From the NCBI GenBank assembly GCA_022813625.1, contig JAKLMB010000015.1:62001-126000 (forward strand): 64,000 nucleotides of DNA, read 5' to 3'. Source of the DNA: Aaosphaeria pasadenensis (Eukaryota; Ascomycota; Dothideomycetes; Pleosporales). Within the stretch, counting starts at the first letter, position 1; each line of letters starts with the position of its first letter. The position numbers and the translations under genes were made by a program. This document shows positions 11,399 to 21,359 of the stretch, piece after piece. A model generated the notes under the pieces. It saw only the letters and a list, made by a program, of their open reading frames with translations, was not told the origin of the DNA and did no database searches.

Positions 11399-12324
11399 CT
11401 AGCTCGCCATCTGCCCACCATCTACAACGAGGATTTCTCCAGTAATATACTGGCTCGCATCGCTGCATAAGAAAAGAGCAGGTCCCGCAAAATCAGCTGG
11501 TGCACCCCATCGCCTCGAAGGGCAACGTGCAACACGCGCCGCATACTGTGCAGGATCTGACCTCAGATCCGTATTGCTGTAGTTTTGAGTCAGGAAAAGG
11601 TTTCATTGTAGACTGGCGGGAGAACTTACATGTCTGTCGCAATTGATCCCGGTGCAAGGGCGTTCACTTGGATATTATACTTTGCCCATTCGTTGCTCAA
11701 TGCCTTTGTGACCTGCGAGACGGCGCCCTTGGAGGCAGCATAGGATGCGACACGATCACCACCGATGAAGGAGTTCAGAGACGCGACGTTCAAGATCTTG
11801 CCTTGTCTCCGCGGAATCATGTGGCGACCAGCTGCTTGACAAATGAAGAACAGCGCCTTCAAGTTAATGTCGAGAATCTTGACTTGTTAGTGAACGTTAA
11901 GACGCGAACGCGGGAGCCAACATACGTTATCCCAATCCTCTTCCGTAATGTCCACAGAATCTTTCCTTTGCAGTAAACCGCCACAATTTACCACGACATC
12001 GATGCGATTATCCATGACTTCAAGAGCCTGTGGAAATATTGCCTTCACTTGCTCCATATCCCTCAAATTGCATTTCAGGATTGTAGCCTTCCGGCCCAAT
12101 TTCCTCACGGCATCTGCTGTCGCTGTATTTGTCGTGTCGGACTGTGCGAGGCAGATGGACGCACCAGCCTGTGCGAGCGCAATGGCCATAGCTGCACCAA
12201 TTCCCCGCGAGCCGCCAGTGATGAAGACATTCTTGTTGGCAAGGGAAAAAAGTTGGGGAGACGAAACAATGGGAGTTGCTGTTGACTCTAGCGGTGCGTC
12301 TCCATTCAATGCCATGGAGCCCAT
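11399..12324 (-). CDS. Short-chain dehydrogenase/reductase (classical SDR)
   Basis: Three exons (12324-11926, 11877-11630, 11576-11399) give 274 residues. The cofactor motif TGGSRGIGAAMA lies near residue 36, NCGG replaces the usual NAG, and the catalytic Ser166 (NVAS) and Tyr179-x3-Lys183 (YAASK) are spaced correctly. The C-terminus GEILVVDGGQM is typical of the 3-oxoacyl-ACP reductase / gluconate 5-dehydrogenase-like branch. It should reduce or oxidise a small hydroxy compound with NAD(P)(H); the substrate is unknown. The first intron's acceptor was set at CAAG by phase and by alignment to the family (DWDN, then ILDINLKA). It is divergent from the JEN permease across 498 bp that also carry CCCCCA motifs. 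Confidence 0.85.
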
Positions 12325-12479
12325 TGTGAATGAATATTTGATCCCAGTACAACTGTAAAAAGGTATCGCAAATGAAGAAAGATTGGAAAGATAATCAAAG
12401 ATACCGATGGGAAAAGAAGTCCTGCCTTGAAGACTTGGCTTCCACGCTTTTATTAGAGCGGATAGCTTATAGAGGACAA

Positions 12480-12620
12480 CATTGGGGGTTCGCGCATCCC
12501 GTTTTGCATTTCCCCAGCCAAGCTAGGCTTTAATGTGCAACTAATTCCTGGGGAATTGTGCTGTGTTGTTTCGTACCTCGTACATCTGCTGCCCCCAACG
12601 TGGCGCATTTGGGGGTTCCC
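12480..12620. promoter_or_regulatory. CCCCCA-motif group between SDR and permease
   Basis: Three matches in the 498-bp divergent spacer: TTGGGGGTT at 12482, GCCCCCAAC at 12591 and TTTGGGGGTT at 12608. Two share the extended form TTGGGGGTT, a close relative of the ACCCCCAA sites at 16563 and 16613. A TATA-like ATATATAG follows near 12742, about 80 bp before the permease start. Confidence 0.5.
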
Positions 12621-12822
12621 TCCCCACTTCGATTTGCGGGGTCTGGGGAAAACGGACTAGGGGTTAGTCCCAAAGTGAAAGGCTCATGAGAGCTTGGTCA
12701 TGGTGACCTCTCACACAGAAGAACGAATCTCTGTGGAAATGATATATAGTCTTCTTTGTGTCCTGGAGCCGGGATAGATTCTCGATATCAACTCTCTAAT
12801 CTCCAACTACTATTTACTTTTC

Positions 12823-14435
12823 ATGCAACACGACCAAGGCGTTGATGCAAATATGGGATCTTATACCGAAGATTCCAAAGTCCCGGTTCAGGGCATTCAC
12901 CAAGCAGACGCCTCCCACACAAAGATGGGGGTGGGTGAATACCTGGCCACTCGCTTCAGCAGCTTGAAACCACCAATGACCCCGGTGGGCAACCCTTTCA
13001 AACAGCTGAGGCTGCTGAATGGGGAGCAATGGAACTTTTTCGCTGTACGTTATCTACTCGCAGACTTCACAATCGGACACAGCTAATGCCATCTTAGGTC
13101 GCTTGGTGTGGGTGGGTATGGGATGCCTTTGACTTCTTCACAGTCAGCATGACCATCACTCAGCTTGCGAAAGACTTTGGCAAAAAGAACTCCGACATCA
13201 CCTGGGGTATCACCTTGGTCTTGATGCTTCGGTCTATAGGATCGTTCATCTTTGGCCTGTGGTCTGATCGCTCTGGCCGAAAGTGGCCGTTCATCTTCAA
13301 TAACATCCTCTTCATCGTGCTAGAACTCGCTACTGGTTTCTGCAAGACCTATGAGCAATTTCTTGCCTGCCGTGCTCTCTTTGGCATCGCCATGGGTGGT
13401 CTTTACGGCAACGCCGTGTCCACTGCTCTGGAAGACAGCCCTCCAGAAGCACGAGGCATTCTTTCGGGTCTTTTCCAGGCTGGTTATCCTGCGGGATATC
13501 TTCTAGCGACCGCATTCTCGCGAGCGCTGGTCGATACGACTCCTCACGGTTGGCGACCTCTCTTCTGGTTCGGTGCCTGCCCGCCCGTGTTAATCATCAT
13601 ATGGCGAATGATGATGCCAGAGAATAGGAGTTGGAGAGAGAGAGAATCAGCCTCTGCCACACGAACAACGGCATCCAGTTTCCTTCGGGAAGCGAGGACT
13701 GCAGTGACCACTTATTGGAAAACAATCATCTACATGGTGGTTCTGATGGCTGGGTTCAACTTTATGGTGAGTTTCTGGTCCTTACACATTGCAAACGAAG
13801 CTGACAAAATCTTTCAGGCTCACGGGTCCCAGGACTTCTACCCAACGATGCTCATCAATCAATACCAATTCACGCCCAATAGACTCACTGTCGTCCAAAT
13901 CATGGCCAATCTAGGAGCCATGTCGGGAGCTGTGACGGTTGGACATCTCTCTGAAGTCTTCGGAAGACGCTTGACAATCATGGTCTCCTGTTTTCTCGGA
14001 GGGGTACTCCTATACCCTTACACATTCGTTTCATCGAACGCCGTCATCGCGTCTGCCTTCTTTCTCCAATTCTTCATGCAAGGAGCTTTCGGCGTTGTCC
14101 CTACCTATCTCATTGAGCTGTCACCCGACGCGCTGAGAGCTTTCATCGTCGGTACTGCCTATCAATTGGGCAACCTCGCTTCCAGTCCTGCAGCAACGAT
14201 TCAGGCTACTATCGGAGAGAAGTATTATCCTCTGTCTCCGACAGCCAAGGGAGTCAAAAGATACGACTATGCCATCGTTATCTGTGCCTTCTTGGGTGCC
14301 TGTTTCGCTTTGGTGATCATCCTAGCGTTCTTGGGTCCTGAGAAGAAAGGGCGTGAGCTCCGTGGAGTGGCAGGTGATGATTTGGGGGATATGCCAGAGA
14401 AGGAATTGTCAAGCTCTCATCAAGAGAAAGTGTAA
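12823..14435 (+). CDS. JEN-type carboxylate:H+ symporter (MFS)
   Basis: Three exons (12823-13044, 13098-13766, 13818-14435) encode 502 residues with about 12 membrane segments. After a 70-residue cytosolic lead come WDAFDFFTVSMT and the MFS loop LWSDRSGRKWPF. The JEN lactate/pyruvate permease signature is visible as NFMAHGSQDFYPT, created across the second splice junction; the family usually has Ser or Thr where this one has Ala before the His. JEN proteins import monocarboxylates and dicarboxylates, so this is the likely uptake step for the cluster's acid substrate. The 51-nt second intron is in frame and has no stop, so a retained form would insert 17 residues inside the signature. Confidence 0.88.
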
Positions 14436-14889
14436 TCGTAGTGAAAGCGTGAACCAGCCGGGATTGTAATGGCAATAGGGGATGCGGTCTCGGATTAGTA
14501 GATTTCGGTTGATCATCTAAATTGTAATTGCGGTATAATTCCGCCGAAGGGTTAGGATTTAGGAGCTTCGGATCTACAAATATCTCTCGGGATAAGGCAG
14601 TTTAGGGTGTCTCTTGATGAGATCTGAAAGAATTGGCCAATTAATTGTCGTGATTAAAAAGCTCTACTTATTTCTTCTCATGTAATAATCAAAGCCAGTA
14701 TTCTATATGGTCCGCAATTACGCTCCCGTGTGTACATATGTTGCCAACCCTAAATGTTGCCCGAGAATTAGAAGCAGCCGTGTTTTACCCCAGGGTTTTT
14801 CTGGAGAATACGTCATAGCGGCATACAAATGTTCTTGCGGGGCCCCGGAATTGGGCACAAAGAATTGTGCGGTGGAAGTCTGGATCTGG

Positions 14890-14900
14890 AATATAAAATC
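14890..14900 (+). promoter_or_regulatory. TATA-like element of the decarboxylase gene
   Basis: A TATAAAA match lies about 70 bp before the ATG at 14966. The remaining 14436-14965 spacer has no gene and no good CCCCCAA site, only looser C-runs. Confidence 0.35.
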
Positions 14901-14965
14901 TCCCCCTCTCCCCACAGTTTTGGGATACATCCAATTCACCATTGATCAACCAATATCCTAAAAAG

Positions 14966-16302
14966 ATGAAGTCGATTCTCAATTGGTCCTGGGTAGCTCT
15001 TCTACCTGCGGGAGTACTCGCAAAGCAATGGAATAATACGGGCAAAGGCTCTATCGTTTTTGAAGAATGTTTCAGCTTGCCCTACCCAGAGCTTGATAAG
15101 ACGGTGTGAGTTTTGAGGGTGCGAATATTCTACAACGTACTGATTTCGCTCCAGGGCCGCGCCTATACTTGGTCAGCATCATTTTACAGTTACGACCATA
15201 CCAAGTACTAATTGATGCAGGATATACTTATCAAGATCTGCTGAATAATCTCGAAGACATTCATGGCCAGCGCATACGTTACATGGACGAGGCTGGTGTG
15301 GATTACATGATCCTTTCTCTGGCTTCTCCAGGAATCCAGGGCATCTCGGATCCCGCGGTAGCCGAAGAACTGGCAACAAGAGCTAATAATGACATCGCCG
15401 ATGCAATCGCAAACAACACTCTTCGCTTTGGAGCCTTTGCCGCGCTGTCTATGCATAACGCCAGTCAGGCGGCATGCGAACTTCGTCGAGCCGTCCAGGA
15501 CTTGGGCTTCCATGGCGCTCTTCTCAATGACTATCAGCAATCTGGTTCCGACAATGGTCAGTCATACATCAAATACGTATTACGTTTGCAAAAGCTGATA
15601 TGAAGTCCAGCTACTCTGCTTTACTATGATAGTCCGGCCTACGATGATTTCTGGAAGACTGTCGTAGATTTAGATGTCCCGGTCTATCTACACCCCAGAT
15701 CACCTGTTTCGCAACAGAACAAGCTCGATTTCGCGCACGCACCATGGGTGATTGGCGCCCCTCACCAATTTGCAGTGCAGTTGTCTACTCATATTGTTGG
15801 ACTCTGTACCAATGGAGTGTTCGAGTACGTCTCCATAAGATCAGACCCCTAGAGACTATCCTAACCTTTGATCAGCCGTTTTCCATCCTTGAAATTGATC
15901 GTTGGGCACTTGGGAGAACGCCTTCCAAGTGATTTCTGGCGAATTGACGAAAGTAAGATCTTTCAACCGTTCACCGATTCGATTCTCCACAGCCCGTGTC
16001 GCTAACACGCAGGATTGACAGTGCTGGCCCGCAAGAAACCAGCTGGTATGCCGATGAAGAGAGACTTTTCATCGTACTGGCAAACAAACATTTACGAAAC
16101 TGCGACTGGTAATTTCTGGACAGAGCTTCTTGACTTTCACCGTACTCTTCTACCAGAGGATCACATCTTGTACTCGGTGGACTATCCATTTAATTTGCTA
16201 GAAGAAGGGGCATCGTGGGTCAAGACTCTGCCCTATGACGAGAAGACTGTGCTGGACTTTATTCGCAATCATGCCATTAAACTCTTTAAACTTGGTGAGT
16301 AG
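14966..16302 (+). CDS. Secreted amidohydrolase-2 family decarboxylase (2,3-dihydroxybenzoate / gamma-resorcylate decarboxylase type)
   Basis: Six exons (14966-15105, 15155-15171, 15221-15556, 15611-15824, 15876-15952, 16013-16302) close one frame of 357 residues. Exon 2 is only 17 nt. The protein aligns end to end with fungal 2,3-dihydroxybenzoate decarboxylases: IVFEECFSLP (metal-binding Glu region), the VDYMILSLASPGIQGISDP block, LRFGAFAALSMHN, DLGFHGALLND, VPVYLHPRSP (His), LKLIVGHLGERLP (His) and ILYSVDYPFN (catalytic Asp). Members of this ACMSD-related group remove CO2 from hydroxybenzoates without an organic cofactor. Unusually, it begins with a good signal peptide (a hydrophobic SWVALLPAGVLA stretch), which most cytosolic relatives lack. 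It sits between the permease and the C2H2 regulator. The substrate is inferred only. Confidence 0.85.
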
Positions 16303-16559
16303 ATAGTGTCACTGGATAGTTGTACTTTTGAGTTAGTTCTTGACCTCAATTCTATAAATAAAATTCTACAACTCTACAAATTCTTGCCTTTTTACCGTCC
16401 ACACTTCTACCGTCAATGCTTGGTAAACAGTAATTTATGCATTTATGCAATCGGCAGAGCTGTGAAAATCATATAGATCTTCGGGAGTCGGCCACGCTTG
16501 TCTGTGATTGGCGCTTCAAACAATTGCGACCTCGGACAAGTTGCCGTGTCGCGTGACTT

Positions 16560-16726
16560 TTCACCCCCAAACCGCCTAGATGTCTACTGGCGCCCCCAAC
16601 ATCTATTTAGGTACCCCCAACCCCCGATTCCGACTTTGAGGAACTTGGGGGATGCCGATTGTCCTGCATTCAACCCCCATCACTACATCCTGACACCTAC
16701 AACTCACCAAGATCAATGCCCCCAAG
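16560..16726. promoter_or_regulatory. Seven CCCCCAA motifs before the C2H2 regulator
   Basis: This is the densest motif group in the window. Matches are ACCCCCAA at 16563, GCCCCCAAC at 16592, ACCCCCAA at 16613, AACCCCCG at 16619, TTGGGGG at 16645, AACCCCCAT at 16672 and GCCCCCAA at 16718. All lie within 195 bp upstream of the ATG at 16755. Such density directly before a regulator gene suggests autoregulation. Confidence 0.55.
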
Positions 16727-16754
16727 GACTGGTCTCTAGCGTCTGCCCTGGAGC

Positions 16755-19627
16755 ATGGCCAGTCCGGGGAATTCCTCTTCGACGGTGGGACGTCGCAAGA
16801 GACCTCAAAGGGCGCGCCCAACGGGCAGGAAATATGCATGCACCTACGATGGTTGTGGGAGGTTCTATTCACGTGCAGAACACTTGCAGAGACACCAACT
16901 CAACCGTAAGCCTCCGCGCTTTAGATATGACAATCTTTTCTTCCTGAGAACATCCCAGATTCTCTGGTCACCATATACACTGCTGGCTATTAACAACCTC
17001 CTGCAGATGCTCCCAAAGAGTTGTTTGTTTGCCCAGTCGAAGGTTGCGCGTTGTCGTTCGTTCGGAGAGATTTGTATCTTCGGCATAAAGCCCGGCATGA
17101 GCAGCACTCCCAGAACTCTGGATCTGAGGATCCTGATCTAACAATGTCCAACCCATGTGGGCAGACTGCAGAACCCCCAACCGATAGAGTCTATACACGT
17201 ACAGGCCTGGACGCCCTCGAGCTAGCCTCCGTGAATGATGTCCGGCAACAGGAGGCTGCATTGCAATCGAGAGAACATGTTCAGTCAGCGGATCACCTTA
17301 TCCACCCTGGCCAATTCCAACAAGGCTCCCAAAGACCCTATGTACCTCAGGAGACTCTTCGATTCCCTACCAATAACTCGCTCCATGGAGACTTGCCTGC
17401 TATTGTCGTGAACGATGGCCCGACGAGTGCTTCACCTTCCAGCGTGGATGAGTTTGCAGCATGGCTGTTCGAAGGTCATACAGCTGTACAGGGACAACCG
17501 AACTTCTTGGACATGGGTATGAATGCTGGGTACTATCCAGATGACATGCAGAATTTCCAGATCAACTATCCCAACAACCTGCCTGATTTGATAGACGACG
17601 ATTCCCAAATCTCCAATCCTCAGCAGCCAGCCCCGACGAGGGAACGAGCCGACAACAGTCTCCCTACTGGTCTGGCCATATCACCCGAAAAATGGAAACA
17701 GTTGATCAATATCGTTACTTCGAAATTGCTAGATACCTCGGACGACGCGATCAGAGCACCCCAGCATAATATCGAAGACGATACAGACCCGCTCAGTCCC
17801 TCATCGATGCAATGTTATCTCGAAAGCTTCTGGCAGTTCTTCAATGAGACCCTGCCCATACTCCACCGACCCACCTTTTCTCCAGAGAATGCTCATATCT
17901 ATCTTTTAATGGCCGTGTTGATCATAGGCTCGTCCATGCTTACAAGACAGCCGGGCTGTTCGCATCAAGGCATGCAGAGTACTAACCTCATGGCTTGGAA
18001 CTTGCGAGGGCATGTACTCCTTCACGTGGACGCCAGCCCACCTGGCCGGCTTTGGGTTTTTCAAACGCTTCTGCTTCTTGAAGTGTACGACAAGCTGCTC
18101 GCATCATCCGCTCTGCATGAGCGCGCACTCGTCTATTTTCCTACCACGCTGAACTTGATGCGCCAGAGCAGCACATTATTTGGTAGACAAGTACCAAAGG
18201 CACCGACGACAACTCACCCCGCTGAGAACGGGAGCAGAAACGGAACGACACAACCAGAGCTGAGCGTGGGATTCTTCGCTCCTAAGAGAGCATCTCCTTC
18301 GCCACCGGAGTCGTGGTGGGAGCACTGGATACTGCAGGAGTCGATTCGACGCGCCGCATTCGCTGCATTCGTCCTCGACGTAACTCATTCCGTGATGTTC
18401 GGACACAGCCAGACGCTGGTGTTCCACGAAATTCATCTCTACCTCCCAAGCGATCGTCTCTTGTGGTCGTCTCACTCGCCTAGCGAAATCGCTGCAGTCG
18501 AGTCTAGCCTGTACGCAAGCGGTGTCGAGCAACTGTCCTTTCTCGATGGACTGAGAAAGATGATCAATCGCAAGCCGTGCCGGACCAATCCATTCGGATG
18601 GCAAGTGCTTCTTGCCGGACTGTTATCCATCATCGGCCACATGCAACAGCGAGACATCCTCACGTCCAGCCTGAAAGACGACCTCTCCCCCTCCTCCTCC
18701 GACAAGTGGCAGCCCAGATTGATCAACTCTCTATTGTGGTGGAAACAAGAGTACGAAAGCACTCTTCGACACCTTCGAGGAGCCGTTCTGGACTGGCAGA
18801 AATCCACGCTCACCGATGAGAATAGAAAGGGTCTTGGCAACGATCTCGCGATGAATCATATCCTCTACCACCTAGGCCATATCCACATTTACGTCACAAT
18901 GTCGGACTTGGCCGTTGTTGCCGGGGCAAGCAAGATTCTCGGTCGTCCCGTGTCACCATTCGAGAAGAGAATGGTCAAAGAGAAAACGGCACGCTGGGCT
19001 GGTTCGTTAGGCGCGATCCACGCCGTGTATCACGCCTTTGAACTCGTACACCTCGTACTACATCCCACGAGGGCAGGGAACCGGGCGAGAAATCCCGGAG
19101 ATCAATTTCAAAGTTCCCAAAATGAGACGCTCTATACAGCCTCTCACGAAAAACTGCCGAACCGCAGCTGGGGCCTCTACTATGCAACTCTCGTAATCTG
19201 GGCTTACGGCTTCCATCAAGACGGCCATCTAGATCCCTTCCCTCACCATTTGCAATACCCCCACATGACGAATCCGAGCGGTCAAACCTCCGCTCAAAGT
19301 AGCGATACCGCAGAGACATCTTCTCATGCATCCACTTCACCAAATGTACCAAATCAATCACAGACCTTGGCTTCTAGTATTCCCCACCTGGACGCTCGCT
19401 ATCGAGACACCCAGGAATTCCTCGACTACATGTTCCCATCCTCAATCCAGTCGGTTGGAGACTTTGACAGGCATATGAAGAATATCAACGGTGGTCGAAA
19501 CCGGCTTGTCGGCCTCCTCAGCGTCGTTGATCAGGCACTTGCAGGGTCAAGCTGGGAATTACTTGACGAGGCGAAACAGAGATTGGCGAATGCCGCATTT
19601 CTTCTAAGTCAGTCCAGTGTAGGTTGA
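16755..19627 (+). CDS. Two-finger C2H2 plus Fungal_trans transcription factor (probable cluster regulator)
   Basis: Two exons (16755-16905, 17007-19627) give 923 residues. Both zinc fingers are perfect C-x4-C-x12-H-x3-H: Cys29, Cys34, His47, His51, then FVCPVEGC...RHKARH. The intron splits the codon of His51, so correct splicing is needed to complete finger one. A basic segment (RRKRPQRARPTGRK) precedes the fingers. A linker of about 180 residues leads to a Fungal_trans-like domain from about residue 270, with YLESFWQFFNETLPILHRPTF and VFQTLLLLEVYDKL. This C2H2-plus-Fungal_trans layout is typical of local pathway regulators. Its location at the end of the catabolic genes, and the CCCCCAA sites in its own promoter and theirs, make it the best candidate activator. 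Confidence 0.88.
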
Positions 19628-19796
19628 AAGGGAATTGTCATTAAGAGTTTATCACTACCCAAGTAGCTGCCCTTGGGTCAAAACAACTTCACAACGTTGA
19701 AGAGACAAATGACTAATTCGATAAAAAGATAGAAACAAAGAGAACGGGAAAAATACGAGAAATGATCATCATTCAATAAAAACACTCTTGATCTAG

Positions 19797-20012
19797 CTAC
19801 TTGAACAACTTCTGGACTTTTGCAGTCCTCTCACCAGTATGGGAAATCAAACGCGTGGCTGTACGCTTTAACTGTGTGGTAGGCCTTGCTTCTTTTGATA
19901 TCTTCTTCTGTCGCTCCAACTGATCCATAGTGAGCAATTTGTGAGCGGGAACAAGGTCCTCGAAGTTTACATTACTAGCGGTCTTTGCTTTTGATGTATT
20001 CGAGGTTGCCAT
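19797..20012 (-). CDS. Small basic protein, unknown
   Basis: A 71-residue single-exon frame begins MATSNTSKAKTASN in good context (TAACCATGG) and is rich in Lys, Thr and Arg. A helical middle (LLTMDQLERQKKISKEAR) is followed by a basic tail. No signal peptide, membrane segment or known domain is visible. It is convergent with the C2H2 regulator. The composition looks protein-like, but a gene this short cannot be confirmed without expression or homologues. Confidence 0.35.
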   Translation of the reverse strand: MATSNTSKAKTASNVNFEDLVPAHKLLTMDQLERQKKISKEARPTTQLKRTATRLISHTGERTAKVQKLFK

Positions 20013-20728
20013 GGTTATCGTTTGCAAGATGATCCTGTACTGCAAGATCTGTATGATGATTCCATCTTTTAGCACTGATTCCTATCTGAATTTATATCAT
20101 CTCGATCCTGCATCTTCTGCATTTCAATCACATTGTACATTATCAATGAATGAATTACAGACATGGACGACGTTGAAGAATGCAATCCCCTTACGAAACC
20201 AACTCGACTTCGTATATGCACCAGATCCAACCTGCTGGATCGTATTATCAAATTTCAATGTGTAATGTGCACTCGACGTGACCTGATCGCCTGTTGGAAT
20301 AAGTTGGTATCAGTTATTGCCTCGCGCTAGGTTTCTGTAGACCTAGTATTTTCTACTCCATCGCTCTCTGTGGATTCTCTATGGTAATCCAACATCTGAT
20401 TATTGCTAGCGCCGAGATCGGCTTAGACGCATGGACCTGTCAATGTACGGTCAGTTCGTATTCATTGTCCTAACGTCCATGCAGGGCGCACGGGCTATGT
20501 CATAATATCCACTGATCACCAGGATGTTTTCCAAGAAAAGTCCTTGATAGCTAGGTACGCATGATAGCTCATGCCCTGGTTATCTACATTTCGATCTAAT
20601 CAGATTTTGATTTGCCCCTGTCCATCTCCAGAAAGTCTCCGTCGAGCACCACAAATTCACGAGAAGAAACTTCGCGATACGAGCCGCCTGTGGAACCTCA
20701 TCATGGCCGAAAGAGGGAATCTGAAAAG

Positions 20729-20737
20729 TATATAAGG
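20729..20737 (+). promoter_or_regulatory. TATA box of the small Cys-rich peptide gene
   Basis: TATATAAGG lies about 110 bp before the ATG at 20840, and a CA/CT-rich leader follows. That layout is common for strongly induced secreted-protein genes. The rest of the 20013-20839 spacer shows no other gene. Confidence 0.45.
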
Positions 20738-20839
20738 CGGTATGAATTCGAGCAAATGTCAAATCCTCATCACAACAATCAAGCAAATCATCAAGCCAAC
20801 ACTCTTCTCAAACCAACTCTTTCCTCACCACCATTCAAA

Positions 20840-20977
20840 ATGCAGTTCAAGTTCCTCCTCGTCACCCTCATGGCCGGCCTCGCCGCTGCCTGCGTCTCTG
20901 ACTCCGACTGCCCCACCGGCACTCACTGCGAGACCTTCTGCGACGGCCAGAACTGCATCCGCGAGTGCGGAAACTAA
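20840..20977 (+). CDS. Secreted cysteine-rich mini-protein (45 aa)
   Basis: A single exon encodes 45 residues. The first 17-18 form a clean signal peptide (MQFKFLLVTLMAGLAAA). The mature part, about 28 residues, holds six cysteines in C-x5-C-x5-C-x3-C-x4-C-x3-C order, ending ECGN. The even cysteine number suggests three disulphides. The start has context AAAATGC, and a TATA box lies 110 bp upstream. Small secreted Cys-rich peptides of fungi include effectors, antimicrobial peptides and inhibitors. I do not recognise this one. It is below the length cut-off of many gene finders. Confidence 0.65.
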   Translation: MQFKFLLVTLMAGLAAACVSDSDCPTGTHCETFCDGQNCIRECGN

Positions 20978-21359
20978 ACGACGAAACAACAACCCAACTT
21001 GACATCGCCAACGTCAACGCCAAACGTTCGGGCTTGGGAAGACTACATATCTCGGTACACATCTCGGCATGGAAACGAATTCTCAAGAATCAACGTACAC
21101 GATATCGCGCGGTTAGGATGGACGAATGGAAATCAAATCTTTGTGGCTATAAACTGTGCCAGTCTTGATGTATTGTGATAAATCGTCCAGCGTGTCCATT
21201 ACCATGACAAACTAGGATTGTCAATGTGAAATAACTCCAATAGACAATGTCCTTTCGTTGCATACTCGTACAAAAACAAAGAGAAAACAAACCTAACTAC
21301 ACAATTCCTTTCATCCCCCAAAGCATCCGTAATTAGGCATTCACCTCTCTACTGAAACA
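20978..21359. other. Intergenic, no gene seen
   Basis: This holds the 3' flank of the Cys-rich peptide gene and the leader of the ankyrin gene. No conserved frame or repeat is visible. Confidence 0.4.
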
